NCBI GenBank assembly: GCA_917880885.1
Contig: OU862909.1
Location: 33,974,405-34,038,404, forward strand
Length of the DNA: 64,000 nt
From: Limnephilus marmoratus
Lineage: Eukaryota > Arthropoda > Insecta > Trichoptera > Limnephilidae
Reading direction: 5' to 3'
This document shows, piece by piece, positions 20,130-31,420 of the stretch. A program made the position numbers and the translations under genes. The notes beneath the pieces were generated by a model, which searched no databases, was not told the origin of the DNA, and was given only the letters and a program-made list of their open reading frames with translations. How positions within the stretch are numbered: the stretch's first letter is position 1; every line of letters begins with the position of its first letter.

Positions 20130-20790
20130 ATATTGTATGGCTACCCATATACTGTATTTTCTCCGACAGGACATCAGGCATCATGTACGGACAGAGCTGG
20201 TTCTATAATAGCTGTCGTCCTCCTTAAGTATACATGTCCTTGATATCGTTATATGCCTATTAGTCTGGCACCAGTTCTCACTGGGTGGTGAGATTTTAGT
20301 TTGTATTAATGTCTGTTCTTAACTGTGACGAAGTGGGTTCTACATGTATCTATAATGACACCAGTCTTCTCCGATTGATGAGATTATGAACTATAAATGT
20401 AGATGTCCATCTAGTGGTCTGTTCAACTTCGCATTGCAGCCGACAATATCCATAGACAAATTGGATTCTGTACCAATCTTCTCTAGGTAGTATGATTGTG
20501 GGTTACATCTACAGACCCATTAAATATTGCATGACATCCAGCAATATCCATAGACATAGCGGATTCTGAACTTTAAGCAGTTTTCTCTTTGTGATATATT
20601 TAGATATCCTTATTTTGGTCCGTTAGTTTTAGTGATGACCGGCCTTATCCGTGGACGGAGCGGGTTCTATAATGGCACCAGTCCTCCCCTGGTGGTGGGA
20701 TTGCGGGCCATATAGATGTCCATATCGTGGTCCGTCCAATTGTCTGATGTATCCCCGCAGTAGTTGTTGAGTGTGTGAGTGGATCCGGCA
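20130..20790. repeat. Degenerate tandem repeat, about 100-120-bp period
   Basis: Recurring diverged blocks: ATCCATAGACAAATTGGATTCT (20449), ATCCATAGACATAGCGGATTCT (20547), ATCCGTGGACGGAGCGGGTTCT (20648), with related text at 20168-20400; each is followed by a C-CAGTCTTCTC-like and a GTGGGATTGTGGG-like block. About five to six units are present. No coding sense on either strand. It lies downstream of the LRR gene's last exon. Confidence 0.6.
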
Positions 20791-21593
20791 GTGCTGTATC
20801 TGTGACAGTCCAACAAGTTACACTGATTATTACATTAAATTATGGCGCTAAATTGGGTTGCCACCGGAAAACAAGAATTCATTTTATATGCTGACTTCTG
20901 AAAATTTTCAAATAATATCGTTCTCTTGTATTCAACAATAAACCGTGCAAGTTTAAAAATATAATATTTATGATAATTATTTGCCAATTAATCTTTCTAT
21001 CACATCAGTTCAAACTAATATAAAACATGATTCATAAAATACTAAAATATTTTTTTTTTGCTGAATTTATAAATATGTATTGAATGGAAGTATTTGAATG
21101 AAAAGGTTTTTACAGAAATTCATACATCTTTTGTATTACTTAGCAGATACCCATTCATGAAATTGGAGTGCATTTATAGCACGCCGCATTGAACTCTGCT
21201 AACACGAGTTATTCAATGCTCAGGATGGATGATTAAATTTTTTTTTTGTTATATTGAAATTCCAAATTCACTTTACCATTTCTGTGATATTATAAATTAG
21301 TGTTATCAATCTACTTCTCCGGTTTAGTGGGAATAAAACAGTAGGGTTTGAATCTTCAATCGGTTCTCTTGAACATTGGGTTAACTCGATTTTAAAAGAA
21401 CTGATTAATCAGGTACTAAATATACACGGTGACCAGCGAACCAACTAACAATACAAAATTTAAGCGGGGGGAGTGATTTTTAATTCGGAATGATTGTTGT
21501 ACAAATTAAATTGGGTTTTAATTTAGCTAGGGTGGAGTTACGGATTACACAGCATGAGGGAAATATGGAATGATGATTATTTGATTTATTTAT
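20791..21593. other. Flank or 3' UTR of the LRR gene
   Basis: AT-rich; no exon recognised on either strand. On the minus strand this follows the LRR protein stop, so part of it is probably its 3' UTR. Confidence 0.4.
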
Positions 21594-21835
21594 TTATTGT
21601 GGTGGGTGGATTGGCGTGGTGGCAACCCTGTTAGTTAGCTGGGTGTAGGGATTGAGGTGATACCTGCTGGCGGGGCGGTGGTCCCGGGATCGGGAGCGGG
21701 GGCGGGTGCGTGTGTGGCGCGAGGAAGAGGCCACGGAGGGTGCGTGCGGCCCCGCGTGCATGTGTCCCACAGGGAAGGACATGCGTGACATGCGGTCCGA
21801 GGCGCCGGCTAGTGACTGACGAGATTGCCTGAGAT
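21594..21835 (-). CDS. LRR-Fn3 membrane protein, last exon (cytoplasmic C-terminus)
   Basis: Opens after acceptor GATTTCCAG (21837-21836) in phase 1 (G+AT, Asp) and ends at TAA (21596-21594). It encodes a basic Ser/Arg/His-rich cytoplasmic tail (LRQSRQSLAGASDRMSRMSF; SSSRHTRTRPRSRSRDHRPA) ending P-P-Q. GC content is far above its surroundings. A second open frame on the same strand is a shadow; phase matching picks this one. No known domain. Confidence 0.75.
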
Positions 21836-21947
21836 CTGGAAATCAAAACATTATTATTAAGTATGTGTGGTGTAACTTAGCAGTTTTGTTCGTAGTGCAC
21901 ATGCATATATGGGTTTATGCAAACTGTGATATAATGCATTCAAAGTC

Positions 21948-22560
21948 AGCCCCGGATCTAGGGGGTTGCAAACTGGGGCACCTGCTCCGGGAGGCAGTTT
22001 TAGAGGGCGCCAAAATCGTAATTTATATGTTTGATTGGAAAAAAAACTTGATTCACAAAGCGCCTGGCATCCAGCGCACGTTGTTCTATCGATTATTAAT
22101 TTTATTTTAAAACGCCCGGTTGGTTTTTGAACACATTCTAAGTTGATTAATGAATGTATCCTAAGTCGATATCATGGTACGTGATGTGTCTGCCAGGGGA
22201 ATCCCCATCACATCTAGAACTAGAAGCTACATGAGCTGAGCCGAATAAACCCGAGTCGTCGAACGTCAAGCGAAGCCATGATCACTCACCTCACGAGAGG
22301 GGACGCCACTCATCGAGAGGTGGCGTCACTATCAAGTTTCTGCCCCAATTTGAAAAAGTCGTAGAGCTAGCTGCTGTTCAAAGTATGACTAAAAATGGGC
22401 CTGTTGTTTGTAGTCACATTAGACATTTTCATAAAATGGTCTGTTTGAATGATGACTTCACTGATACTGATGGTAGAGAGCGGAGAAAGGCTAAAAGCGT
22501 TTTTTGTATTTACGTACTATCATTACAAAAAGTGTTGTTATTCTGTTAAGTAAAAATTAG
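21948..22560. repeat. Repeat debris with CAGCCCCGGATCTAGG start
   Basis: The text CAGCCCCGGATCTAGGGGGT at about 21952 resembles the terminus of a common insect DNA-transposon derivative. The rest of this intron stretch contains no LRR-gene exon that I can see. Boundaries are uncertain. Confidence 0.3.
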
Positions 22561-23381
22561 GCGCCAGCTCTCATGAGACTGTACTCTCGTGAGTACCCGG
22601 TAGGGTACCCGGCAATTCCTACAATTATTTCCGGGTGGCAGACTCTTAAAACATGTATTTGAAATACAATAACATAGCATTTTTATCTTTAAATTTCTTC
22701 AGTGTTGTAGCGATATTCTTCAAAACGTTTTCCTTTTTCGTTTCTGCCCCATTCCGCTGTTACTAATTATTTTTATTAAAAAAATATTCCTAATATCATA
22801 CAAAACTATAATGTATTTTTTTAATTTTAATTTATTTATCTATATAAAGTATGTTTACTTTGGGTTTTTCGATGCCTGTCGCATTGATATATTCTTGTGT
22901 CGAGACATGCGTATTGAATATTCATAATTGATCATTATTTGTTGTGTTTGAAAAGTTATTTGTTAAATATTGTTTTCCTAATAAAGCGATATAAAAATTT
23001 GTAACACGACATAATAAAGGATTTTATTAGACGTAAGATACTGAATTTTTTTATTTAAATATGATCAATAAATAGTTTAAAAGTTATAGCTATCTTATGT
23101 GAAATGTAATTTCGCACGTGAATCTATAAAAATAGCCCGCTTTATGGAGGGGATTGATAAAAAAAACCACCCACAAACATTGTGTTAATATACAATGCTT
23201 CTCGGCCAGTCAGATTTTGGTCAAATTTATCAACTTATTATTTGAATTCGCAGTTCGATTCCTCAATTCAAAGTATATCGACATTTTTCTGGTGTTCATA
23301 TATATTCAAGAATGGCTTTACAACTATATACTGTCTGGAGGGATGTAGGTAAGTTAATTGGACCAAAGCAGTCTATCTTAC
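22561..23381. other. LRR-gene intron, nothing recognised
   Basis: Part of the intron between the last two exons of the LRR gene. AT-rich, without recognisable exon or repeat. Confidence 0.45.
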
Positions 23382-23634
23382 CTGATCTAGAGCTCACTAG
23401 GTTGCTGGGGAAAGCGCTGGTGGAGAGGTATCTCCCGGAGTGGTTGGAGAAGCTGTGTTGAGATTGGCCATCGGCTATGGACCTGGTCTTTCCAACTTTA
23501 CTTCCTCCGGTATTGCTAAAGTGAGAGACGTGAGACCGCAGATCGTCTGCAAGTAATGCTGCTCCATTGTCCACAGGGTACATTCGAGGTCTCGGAATAG
23601 ATCTTCCACTATAGGCTGATACTTGGTCCCAGTC
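23382..23634 (-). CDS. LRR-Fn3 membrane protein, fourth recognised exon (cytoplasmic)
   Basis: Opens in phase 0 after acceptor TTTCTTTTAG (23636-23635) and leaves in phase 1 at TCAG|GTAAGA. It encodes DWDQVSAYSGRSIPRPRMYP, then a Ser/Arg-rich cytoplasmic stretch (LLADDLRSHVSHFSNTGGSK; SIADGQSQHSFSNHSGRYLS). No catalytic domain; likely a disordered signalling or scaffold-binding tail. The frame continuing past 23382 towards 23296 is intron read-through. Confidence 0.82.
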
Positions 23635-24157
23635 CTAAAAGAAACGATTTTAGAAGTTTTTATTTTAATTAATTTAAAAAAAATATGCGAAATTTTGTAA
23701 CCCCCTTTTCATTGCGTAGGTATTAATTTTACAAGTCACATCAATAATCAGTTGCAATAGTAACTAAAATAGATTTTTGCTGCTATGCCCTGCAGGCGGC
23801 TTTTTGATTTAGTTAACTCAATCTAGTTAAGTGATTTTTAAAACAAAAAATTTCTAACAAAAATAAAAAAATTCGGAAAATTTCAGGTCGGAAAATGGGT
23901 AGGGATATTTTTGTCAGAACATTTACTTTTTGATTTTGTTATGTGAAGTTTGGGAATTTTTTTGAAATTTATTTTCTGGGAAAATTGGAAATTGGGAAAA
24001 TAATTGCTGGAAGAATGGTTGGAAAATGGCTTGAAAAATTGTATAAAATTTTTCATATCTTAGAGATTCAAAGTATTCTTGATTTTCTTTTCGACAATTT
24101 CTCATCAGGAATGCTTCTTTTTTCAAAATAACAGAGCGCTAGTACCGTTTACATTAA

Positions 24158-24306
24158 GGGTGGGTTTCTTCATTTACCGAGAATGCTAAATGCAATGCTA
24201 ATTGTAAAAGTAAACGATCGAAATTTAAAAATTTGTATGCATTTGACCGTTTACTTTTACAATTAGCATTTCATTTAGCATTCTCGGTAAATGAAGAAAC
24301 CCGCCA
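24158..24306. mobile_element. Foldback Harbinger-like MITE in LRR intron
   Basis: A 149-bp element made almost only of two inverted arms of about 60 bp (GGGTGGGTTTCTTCATTTAC ... and its complement), flanked by TAA on both sides (24155-24157, 24307-24309). Nothing is encoded. Confidence 0.75.
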
Positions 24307-24361
24307 TAAGTAATCCAAACTTTACAGTTATTAAGACAATAATACTATCAGATTCTTTTAT

Positions 24362-24561
24362 TATTATTTTTTATTTTTAAAGTAAGACGAACATTTACAG
24401 GTTACGAATAATCTGAATAATATTTAAAAATCTCCTACTACCACCACACCAAGCGGAAAATGTTGTTAGTGTTGTGATGGAGGACTTAGCCTGCCGACGA
24501 ATCGAACACGCGACGCCTGGGTGGGAGCCAAAAGTGACGCCAACTCAGCCACTGACCGGTC
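24362..24561 (-). mobile_element. tRNA-headed SINE, family 2
   Basis: On the minus strand the element starts GACCGGTCAGTGGCTGAGTT, with a box-A-like TGGCTGAGTTGGCG and box-B-like GTGTTCGATTC, then a body AAGTCCTCCATCACAACACT and a T-less AAATAAAAAATAATAAT tail. A second copy with the same order is at 44212-44404 on the + strand. It lies in an LRR-gene intron, in the same orientation as the gene. Confidence 0.75.
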
Positions 24562-24607
24562 TTTTATATGATGTTGATTAGTAAATACATTCGTTTGTAT
24601 ATCCTAC

Positions 24608-24970
24608 CTGATGTTTATTGAAGGCACTGAGAGTGGCCAATGACGACAACGGACCCCCAGGACTGGGAGTAGTGCCCATTCCAGTGCAGCAATTCACAGG
24701 CAAACCGCCGATAGGCAGGCCTGACTTTCCATTCAACTGTTGCTGGTGCAGATTGTGCATCTTCCTTGACCGTCTTCTGCTGGCGGCCACAAACACGATG
24801 ACTGCTATGACTATCGTGCCGCATATCGCTGCACTCGCTGCTATTGTAATTTTGTCCATGTTGGATGTTGCCGATGACACTGTGCGGACTTCCCTGCATT
24901 GAGAGTAGGGCACAGTATCTGGACTGACGTTTATTTCCTCCAAGGAAATCACGCACACAACTATGCATTC
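24608..24970 (-). CDS. LRR-Fn3 membrane protein, transmembrane exon
   Basis: Phase 0 at both ends: acceptor TATTTTCCAG (24972-24971), donor CATCAG|GTAGGA. The exon first finishes the fibronectin III domain (ECIVVCVISLEEINVSP ... PYSQCREVRT), then encodes the single transmembrane helix ITIAASAAICGTIVIAVIVF-VAA, directly followed by the basic stop-transfer SRRRSRK, so the C-terminus is cytoplasmic. The remainder is Gly/Pro/Leu-rich. This fixes the topology: LRRs outside the cell, tail inside. A + strand frame at 24618-24902 is a shadow. Confidence 0.9.
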
Positions 24971-25047
24971 CTGGAAAATACACATTTCATTATTATCTAA
25001 ACATAATCTACTTAAAAAATAAAACAGATAACATTTTTTGAACATAC

Positions 25048-26673
25048 CTGAGCTGGCACATTTTTTATTTTAAATTCTCGTTCGCTCGCTTCCAGGGGTG
25101 GTCCTTGCTTGAAGCTTTTATCTCCAAACAGTCGATAAACTACTCTAAATCCTAAAATATTCGCCGTGTCAGAGTCCCATTGGATTATGACCGAATTATC
25201 TTGCCGGTGGGCATTTTTAACTACGACTTCGTTTGAGTCATCCGTCTTTGGCCGCTGAGGCGGGAAGCCTAGAATAAGTGGAGGTCTTTGGTGTTGGCTG
25301 TTTGCGTTTGAGTTTGGGTTTGCGTTTAGATTGGCGTTTGCGTTTTGTCGCCACGGGGCTAGTGTTGACCTGGCCAGAGGAATATTTCCGCTTGGATTTA
25401 CTTTCGAGGTTGTTTCTTTTTTAACTGTCGTGCTGCTGGGTGGTGCTGCGGTTGTTGTGACTTTGGTAGTCGAGCTGGGAGCTTCAGTAGTAGTCGTGGT
25501 AGTTGTAGTGGTCGATGTTGTCGAAGTGGTAGATGTTTTAGCTGGCGGCTCTGGTTTATTTTTGTTCACTATTTCAATGTCTTCATTTATAACGGTGGCT
25601 ACGCCGATGACCTTGTTTTCATCGGTACACGTTAATTCTTCCGGCTGGATACTGTAAAATCCGCGGTCACGGAATCGGGGCGGACTACCGCAGAACTGCG
25701 GGTTTCGCTCTCTCGATGTTACTTGCAAATCTCCATTTCGAATCCACTCGGTGACCCAGCGAAGCTTACAGTCGCAATGTAAAAATCTGCCCCCTAAACT
25801 CAACCCTCGTAATGTAGTATTTAGATGCGCTAAAGCCTTTTGCGGTACGGTGTTCAATGGATTACCGTCAAGTGCCAGCAAGGTTATGGAAGGATTCTTT
25901 ATAAAAGAGTCTTCTGGGAGGTTGGTGAGTAGATTAAAACCGATGTCCAATACACGTAATTCTGATAAAGTGTTTATAGCGCCAGTTGGAAATTCTGGCA
26001 ACAGATTATTCAACAGACTCAAGGAACTTATTGTTTTCCATACTCCTACGAAAGCTGTGCTTCCAAGGTTCTGAATGAGATTTCTTTCCAGATTTAGAGC
26101 TGTCAAGGAATCGAGCCCTTCGAAGGTTTTTGTATTCGCCGGTCCCGGTAGCTCTCTCAAGCTATTTTGCGATAGATCGAGAAAAGCCAATGTCTTTAGA
26201 CCTCTGATACACTCGGGGACCCTTTTTTGTTTGGTTCCTTTCAAGTTAAGATTTTTCAAAGATCCTTCCAAGCCTCGCAAGGCTCCCGAAGACAGCGTGA
26301 TGTTGTTGTCAGACAGTTTTAAGGTTGTCAGCCGTTTTAATGAAGAAAACGAATTATCCACAATTTTAGTGATCCTATTCTTCGACAAATCTAATAACGC
26401 CAGCATGGCCAGTCCGCGCAAACTGTCTGCGGGGACTTCTGGCAATTCATTGTCTTGAAGGTTTAGGTTTTTCAGTGTACCTTCTTGTCCCTTGAAGGCA
26501 TCGGGAGCTACGTAATTTATTTTACACCCAGAAAGCTGTACGTTATGTATTCGTAGATTGGAAAATATGTTATCTTGCAAACTTCCTACTGTAGAATTAT
26601 TGACATAGAGCAAATCCAATGCGGTGTTTTTGGCGAAACTATCTAATGCTTTTAGAAGGACCGGCCATTCCAC
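25048..26673 (-). CDS. LRR-Fn3 membrane protein, main extracellular exon
   Basis: This 542-codon exon (acceptor GCTTTCAG ending at 26674, donor GCTCAG|GTATGT) encodes, in order, about ten leucine-rich repeats (e.g. LKNLNLQDNELPEVPADSL, LALLDLSKNRITKI), a C-terminal LRR cap (LHCDCKLRWVTEWI ... FCGSPP ... ELTC), a Thr/Ser-rich mucin-like stalk with runs of Thr, an Asn/Ala-rich stretch, and most of a fibronectin III domain (SVIIQWDSDTANILGFRVVY). The frame starts with GTG (Val) at 26673, not a start codon, because it continues from the previous exon. This order is typical of insect neuronal or epithelial adhesion receptors. Drosophila haf is a candidate relative, unverified. Frames on the + strand here are shadows. 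Confidence 0.92.
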
Positions 26674-26759
26674 CTGAAAGCATGAAAGAGGTTAATGAAT
26701 TTGCAAAAAAATAATGTGCGGGATATTAAATCAACTGATAAAATTGTTTTTTTTTTTAC

Positions 26760-26897
26760 CTGGTCACACTGAACGGAAAGTTCCCTGGCCAGATTCTGCG
26801 CGCACAAGCACGCGGGTTGAAGCGCGGGCACGGCGCGCTGCCACGGGCATTGCGACCGCGCCACGCCCGCCAGGCACGCCAGCACGACCCACACAAC
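26760..26897 (-). CDS. LRR-Fn3 membrane protein, signal peptide / N-cap exon
   Basis: A 46-codon exon, phase 0 at both ends (acceptor CATATTCCAG at 26899-26898; donor GACCAG|GTAAAA). It encodes a hydrophobic signal sequence VVWVVLACLAGVARSQ followed by the N-terminal LRR cap cysteines (CPWQRAVPALQPACLCAQNL ... VQC). It has no ATG, so the start codon must lie in an exon further upstream on the minus strand that I could not find. A perfect donor context (ATATC|GTAAGT) at 27048-27047 could end an upstream exon. The high GC contrasts with the neighbourhood. Confidence 0.85.
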
Positions 26898-27344
26898 CTG
26901 GAATATGGAAAAGACAGTATAAATTAAAGATTCCAAACGGCTTTGAACCGAGAATCTTAAGAGGCTAGATTTTGAAACAAACGCGGGACGTTTAGGTATT
27001 TCGTTAAATCTTCTCTGTCCCGCTCGATACAACCTCACACACACTTACGATATTCAAAACAAGAGAACACACACTTAGTGACACACTGCCGGCCGGAACC
27101 CCCCATCCCCCTTTATCCACTGCCCCTACACCTCACCCGCACAGCTATGATTTACAGCTCTGCTGATATATTGTGGGTCTAGCATCTTTCCTATTCGGAT
27201 CTTGGAAGCGCGTGAAGCCGTGCATGTAGGTACCTACGTACCTAAGCAATCCGCATAATTATTTGTTCTTCGTAGCATTTTGATTTCGCCGGACTTAGTG
27301 ATTTCTCAATCAATATATTGAGAGGGTATCGACTCCAATAATTT

Positions 27345-27960
27345 TTTTTTCTTTATTTTTTTCCATTATATCTACATATTTACATTTCAAAAGTAATTTT
27401 ACATATTTTCTAAATACAGTAAGATATAAACATAAGGTACAAGTGATATTTAGCAATAAGTAAATATATAATAGACAAAAGTAGGTAATGGGAACATTGG
27501 GAACCCACTAAGGCACTGCCCGTGTGTGGGTAATACAAACAAAAATGCTATATTAAATCAATAAGTACAAGAAAAAAATGTTAATTTTAAAGTCAATGTT
27601 TAGAAATTAAGGTATTTGTGAAAAAATGTAGTAAAAACATAGAAACTTTTTTTTGTTGTTGATTGTTATAGTTTTAAAAAAGTAAATAAAGTTAGTCTTG
27701 AAGATACCGTAGATTTGTATTGAAAAGTGAAACATTATGATTTACAAAGAATTCTTATTAAAAGTGTCTCAACATCTGCATCATTCAGCCACAATTTAAT
27801 TTTTTTAATGTAAAGTGATATTTGAATGTGTTTTGGTAGCAGATTAAATGTTCGAGGATCAATAAAACTGCTATGTGCTTCCATTAACTTGGTATTGGTT
27901 TGTGGGGTAAAAAAATATTATTAGTACTTTCGTAAATTCTGTTTTCATTTTTTTCGAAAC
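27345..27960 (-). mobile_element. LINE 3' fragment
   Basis: Minus-strand text near 27900-27760 reads SSFIDPRTFNLLPKHIQISL, then an Ile/Lys-rich end and stop, which resembles a LINE polyprotein C-terminus. A long AT-rich 3' region ends in an A/T-rich tail at about 27345. No upstream coding part remains. Confidence 0.45.
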
Positions 27961-28071
27961 AATTTTGGTTTTTAAATACATATTTTATAGTCTGCAATAT
28001 AAATAATTTACGAATATTGGAAAAAAACTGCTCACGTAATTAATGTATGCCCACTTATATTATGTTTTCCT

Positions 28072-28207
28072 AGGTAGTCAGAGGGGGTTCTTTTTCGATT
28101 TTTTTTTTATTTTTGGCAGCATTTTGAAGTGAAAAACGCGATTTTAGTAAAAAAAAAAGTCGGTGAATTTGTTATTAAAATGGTAAAAAAACTCCCTCTG
28201 ACTACCT
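28072..28207. mobile_element. Short MITE, inverted ends AGGTAGTCAGAGGG
   Basis: The ends AGGTAGTCAGAGGGGGTT and AACTCCCTCTGACTACCT enclose about 100 bp with homopolymer A and T runs. No coding content; superfamily unclear. Confidence 0.6.
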
Positions 28208-31000
28208 GTTGATTTATGTGTAGAAATAGTGTACAAAATTAAAAAGCATCGGTCATGTTAAGTCAAGATTTTGAGTTTTGATGTTCACAGAAATGTTGTT
28301 TGCGAGAAACCGATTTAAAAAATTTTATACTCGTAATGTAGTTGAATCGAGCATGGGGCCAGTTGCTTGAAACACTGTATCTTTGTTAGTTTTGCTCCTT
28401 AAAAGTTTTAGAACCTTACCCCCCCCCCCCCCCTAGTCCGCCATTGGTAAAGGGGCCCCGAGACGTGAATTGCCTAGGGGCCCCGACATGGTTAATCCGG
28501 CCCTGGCTCTTACATACTGAAGTACGCTGGTTGTCGAAAGGTGCACGTTTAACCAGATTTTACACACTTTTTTAATCGGTTTTAGAGTTTCTGGAAAGTA
28601 AAGATCTAATCAAATTGAAAGCAGACAACGCGTATTTGACAGATTCTCAATTTTGTGTTTATCCCCCTTTTTAGAGACAGACATTACAAAAGCTTTTTTA
28701 CAAATAGTGTGAAATTAGTTTTCTTTGAGAGAATGTGTGAATAGCAATGTCACCGCGATAATAAGTTGTTCAGCACAATTTCACAAAAAAAAGTTTAATG
28801 TAATTTATCACAACCAGCACCTTTTTGTGTTGTCATTTTGCAGATATATTAATACTTACTAAAGATGTATTAACGTTAAATCGAATTTAAATTTATTGAA
28901 CTCATATTATTATTATTGACATTATTGGTGAGAATGTATTTAGTTTGAGAAAGAACAAAAACAGATTGAAAATAAACATTAAAAAGATTGCAAATTTTTG
29001 TTGCCATCACTAAAAGTTTCCACGGAACATGTTATTAGGTATATCGGGAAGATTGTTTGGATTTCACGAAAGTCCAAAAATATTTCACATTATTCTTTGT
29101 GTTTAGCATTATTTATATGGATTGCAAGTAACATTATGTGTTCAGAGGAATAAGTTTGCGTAATATCATACAATAGTCATATGAAAAAATATTATATTAC
29201 GTTTTGTAAAAAATGTGTTAGACCGTAATCTCTAAAATACATAATTATGATACTAAACTGAACTCATGAATAAAAAAATATCAACCCCATCACTATTGTT
29301 GTATAAACTAGTCTTAACATCACTATTATCGAAAACGATGACTCCCTCCCCCCGACCATGCACTCCTTGCCTCGACATCTAAAACGTGCGAACGAGACAA
29401 CTGCAGTAAACTATCTGATTTACCTACAGAAATCGCTCGGAGAAGGGTTTAGGGAGAAAACACTTTTCTACACCGAAACTTTCACGAAATTATAATTTGA
29501 AAACGGTAATATGTTCTCAAAAGAAGAAGCTACGTCGGTATGTTTTTATAATTTTGTAATTCTTTATAAGAATTGAATAAACAGCACTTTTTCCTAAAAT
29601 AATGTTTTCCGATAAATTGTGTATGTTTGACAGTGAATGTTTACGTTAATACGAAACGCATCGAAAATATAAAAACATACCGACATAGCTTTTACTTTCT
29701 AGAAGGCAATATAAAAAAAAATAATTAATTTCGTGTAATTTTCGATGTAGAAAAGTGTTTTTTCCTGGGCGTCCTTTTTGTATGGGCCGAAAAGCGAAGT
29801 CTATCATCTTAACAAAAAGGCATGATAAAAAATGATCTCTGACATGGCCGGCTCCACCTCGAAAACATTTATTAAAAGTGATTTCACTAGCCAATTATTC
29901 AGCATTCTTCGTGACTAACGAATCTCACATGATCCGTGTCTATTAATCTTCCCACACATTAACCTTTATGCATATGTGCTCGGTGAGAAGTCCCTTTGTT
30001 CAAACTAATGTAGGTTTTAGCTGAAACGTTCAAAAGATTAAATTAAGGCAATTTTCTGCTTTTACTTGTATGATGTTTAACCTTCCGTCAAATCAGAGTC
30101 TATTATCTTCCACGTCGTATTCTTTTTACTTTGAACACACATTTTTCTACATTTTATTATATAATCATTTACCAAATCAAGGATCATTCTAATTAAAGCG
30201 CAATGTTTACGATTGTAATCTCCGCTGACAATCTCTACTGCTTTGTTGTATCCATCATTCACAATTGAAGCAACCTTCGTCGTTTCCGAAAGAGTTAATT
30301 TATGTAAACAATATAAAACTAAAGATCGTCTTTAATGGAAATGCAGCTGATGGATTTAAAATGACTAGTAATTGTTTCTATTGTGTAGCTAGAAGCGAGA
30401 AGGCACTGTTATTAACCTCATCCTTATTAAATTTTATTTCTAGAATCTTGATGGCATATGCGCTAAAAAGGAGATTACTTCAATATTAGACAAACCATCG
30501 CAGTTTTAGCTGTTGTTATACGTTTTCTATTATCTATCCGTAGGGGGCATGCATTAACATTATTACAGTATGAGCCAAAAACCTCTCAGCTTCTTTTTAG
30601 TCAACCACAGCTCTGAGCACAGTAAAACTTCCACAATATTAATACTCAAGTATTTTCGTCGAATTAAAACAATCCTGCTGCAAACGGAATATAATTCCCA
30701 CATATTGCTAGTTAAAAAGCTCCTGGATTCTTTTCTGACCACTCACAGCGCGCAGGAGAAATTAAAAATAATCAGCCAAACCATCAGGTTGCAATTCCGG
30801 CGTGAACATACAAAAGAGGATGATAATAATTGCAACCCCGTTTGCATTGCAGTGCCAAATGCATAACTTCATCTGAAAGTTCCCGTAGATGTTTAAACCA
30901 GCCGAAGTACAATGTAACATTGCTAATTTGTCTGACTACGTGTAGATAGCAGGAATCGTAAAGGTCTAATTACGTTATGGAGGTCGTTTAAAGCTTTATA
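28208..31000. other. Gene-free stretch
   Basis: Includes a C run and a CAGGGCC-family fragment (28418-28506). The + strand frame 30570-30866 (98 codons, SFFLVNHSSEHSKTSTILIL) follows an acceptor-like TTATTACAG, but shows no motif I know and no partner exon, so I do not call it. Otherwise nothing was recognised. Confidence 0.4.
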
Positions 31001-31004
31001 GTAG

Positions 31005-31420
31005 TGCCGTAGTCCAGTGGCTAAGACTCTTGACTCACATTCCGGAGGTCGCGGGTTCGAACCCGGCATGCGCAAATAAATTTTATTTGATTAATTTGTG
31101 TTATTTCACAATTAATTCATTTAAAATAATATGTAGTATATTTGCGGCATGTTCCAGAGTGGAAGATACTATCAGTATCGCCCTGGTGTAAGACCACCAT
31201 TCAGAATTGAAACGTTGCTTGAAAATGGCTTTAGCCGTGTTTAGTAACCAGATCTGAATAGCCAGGTACTTCCCAACCTTCCTCTTCCCCACCTCCTTCC
31301 CCTCCCCGCTACCTTCAGCCTCACAACATACCCCAATTGGGGATGCCATAGTCTCACTGGCTCCAGACGGGAGCAGTTGAGATTCTTGTGCGGTATTCAC
31401 TGTAAAAAAAAAAAAAAAAA
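31005..31420 (+). mobile_element. tRNA-headed SINE, family 1, full length
   Basis: The head GTGCCGTAGTCCAGTGGCTA carries a box-A-like TAGTCCAGTGGCTAAG and box B GGGTTCGAACCC, so it is tRNA-derived. The body is about 330 bp, with GTTCCAGAGTGGAAGATACT and CTCACTGGCTCCAGACGGGA, followed by a poly-A tail of about 17 at 31404-31420. A minus-strand copy lies at 41793-42205 and a fragment at 58956-59040. The head is not an intact tRNA gene. Confidence 0.85.

Noticed and set aside
24095..24140. A further CTGATGA ... GAAAA hammerhead candidate on the minus strand near 24110
   Set aside because: Only two base pairs can form in stem II and nothing closes stem I; likely chance.
25331..26458. Long + strand frames opposite the LRR protein (Val-rich and Arg/Ser-rich)
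   Set aside because: They are mirror images of the leucine repeats and the threonine stalk, whose minus-strand frame has matched splice phases and clear domains.
30570..30866. 98-codon + strand frame after an acceptor-like site
   Set aside because: No motif, no in-phase partner exon and no Rab3GAP1 similarity that I can see.
31005..31080. A tRNA gene with box B GGGTTCGAACCC
   Set aside because: It is followed by a long repeated body and a poly-A tail, and the acceptor stem does not close; it is a SINE head.
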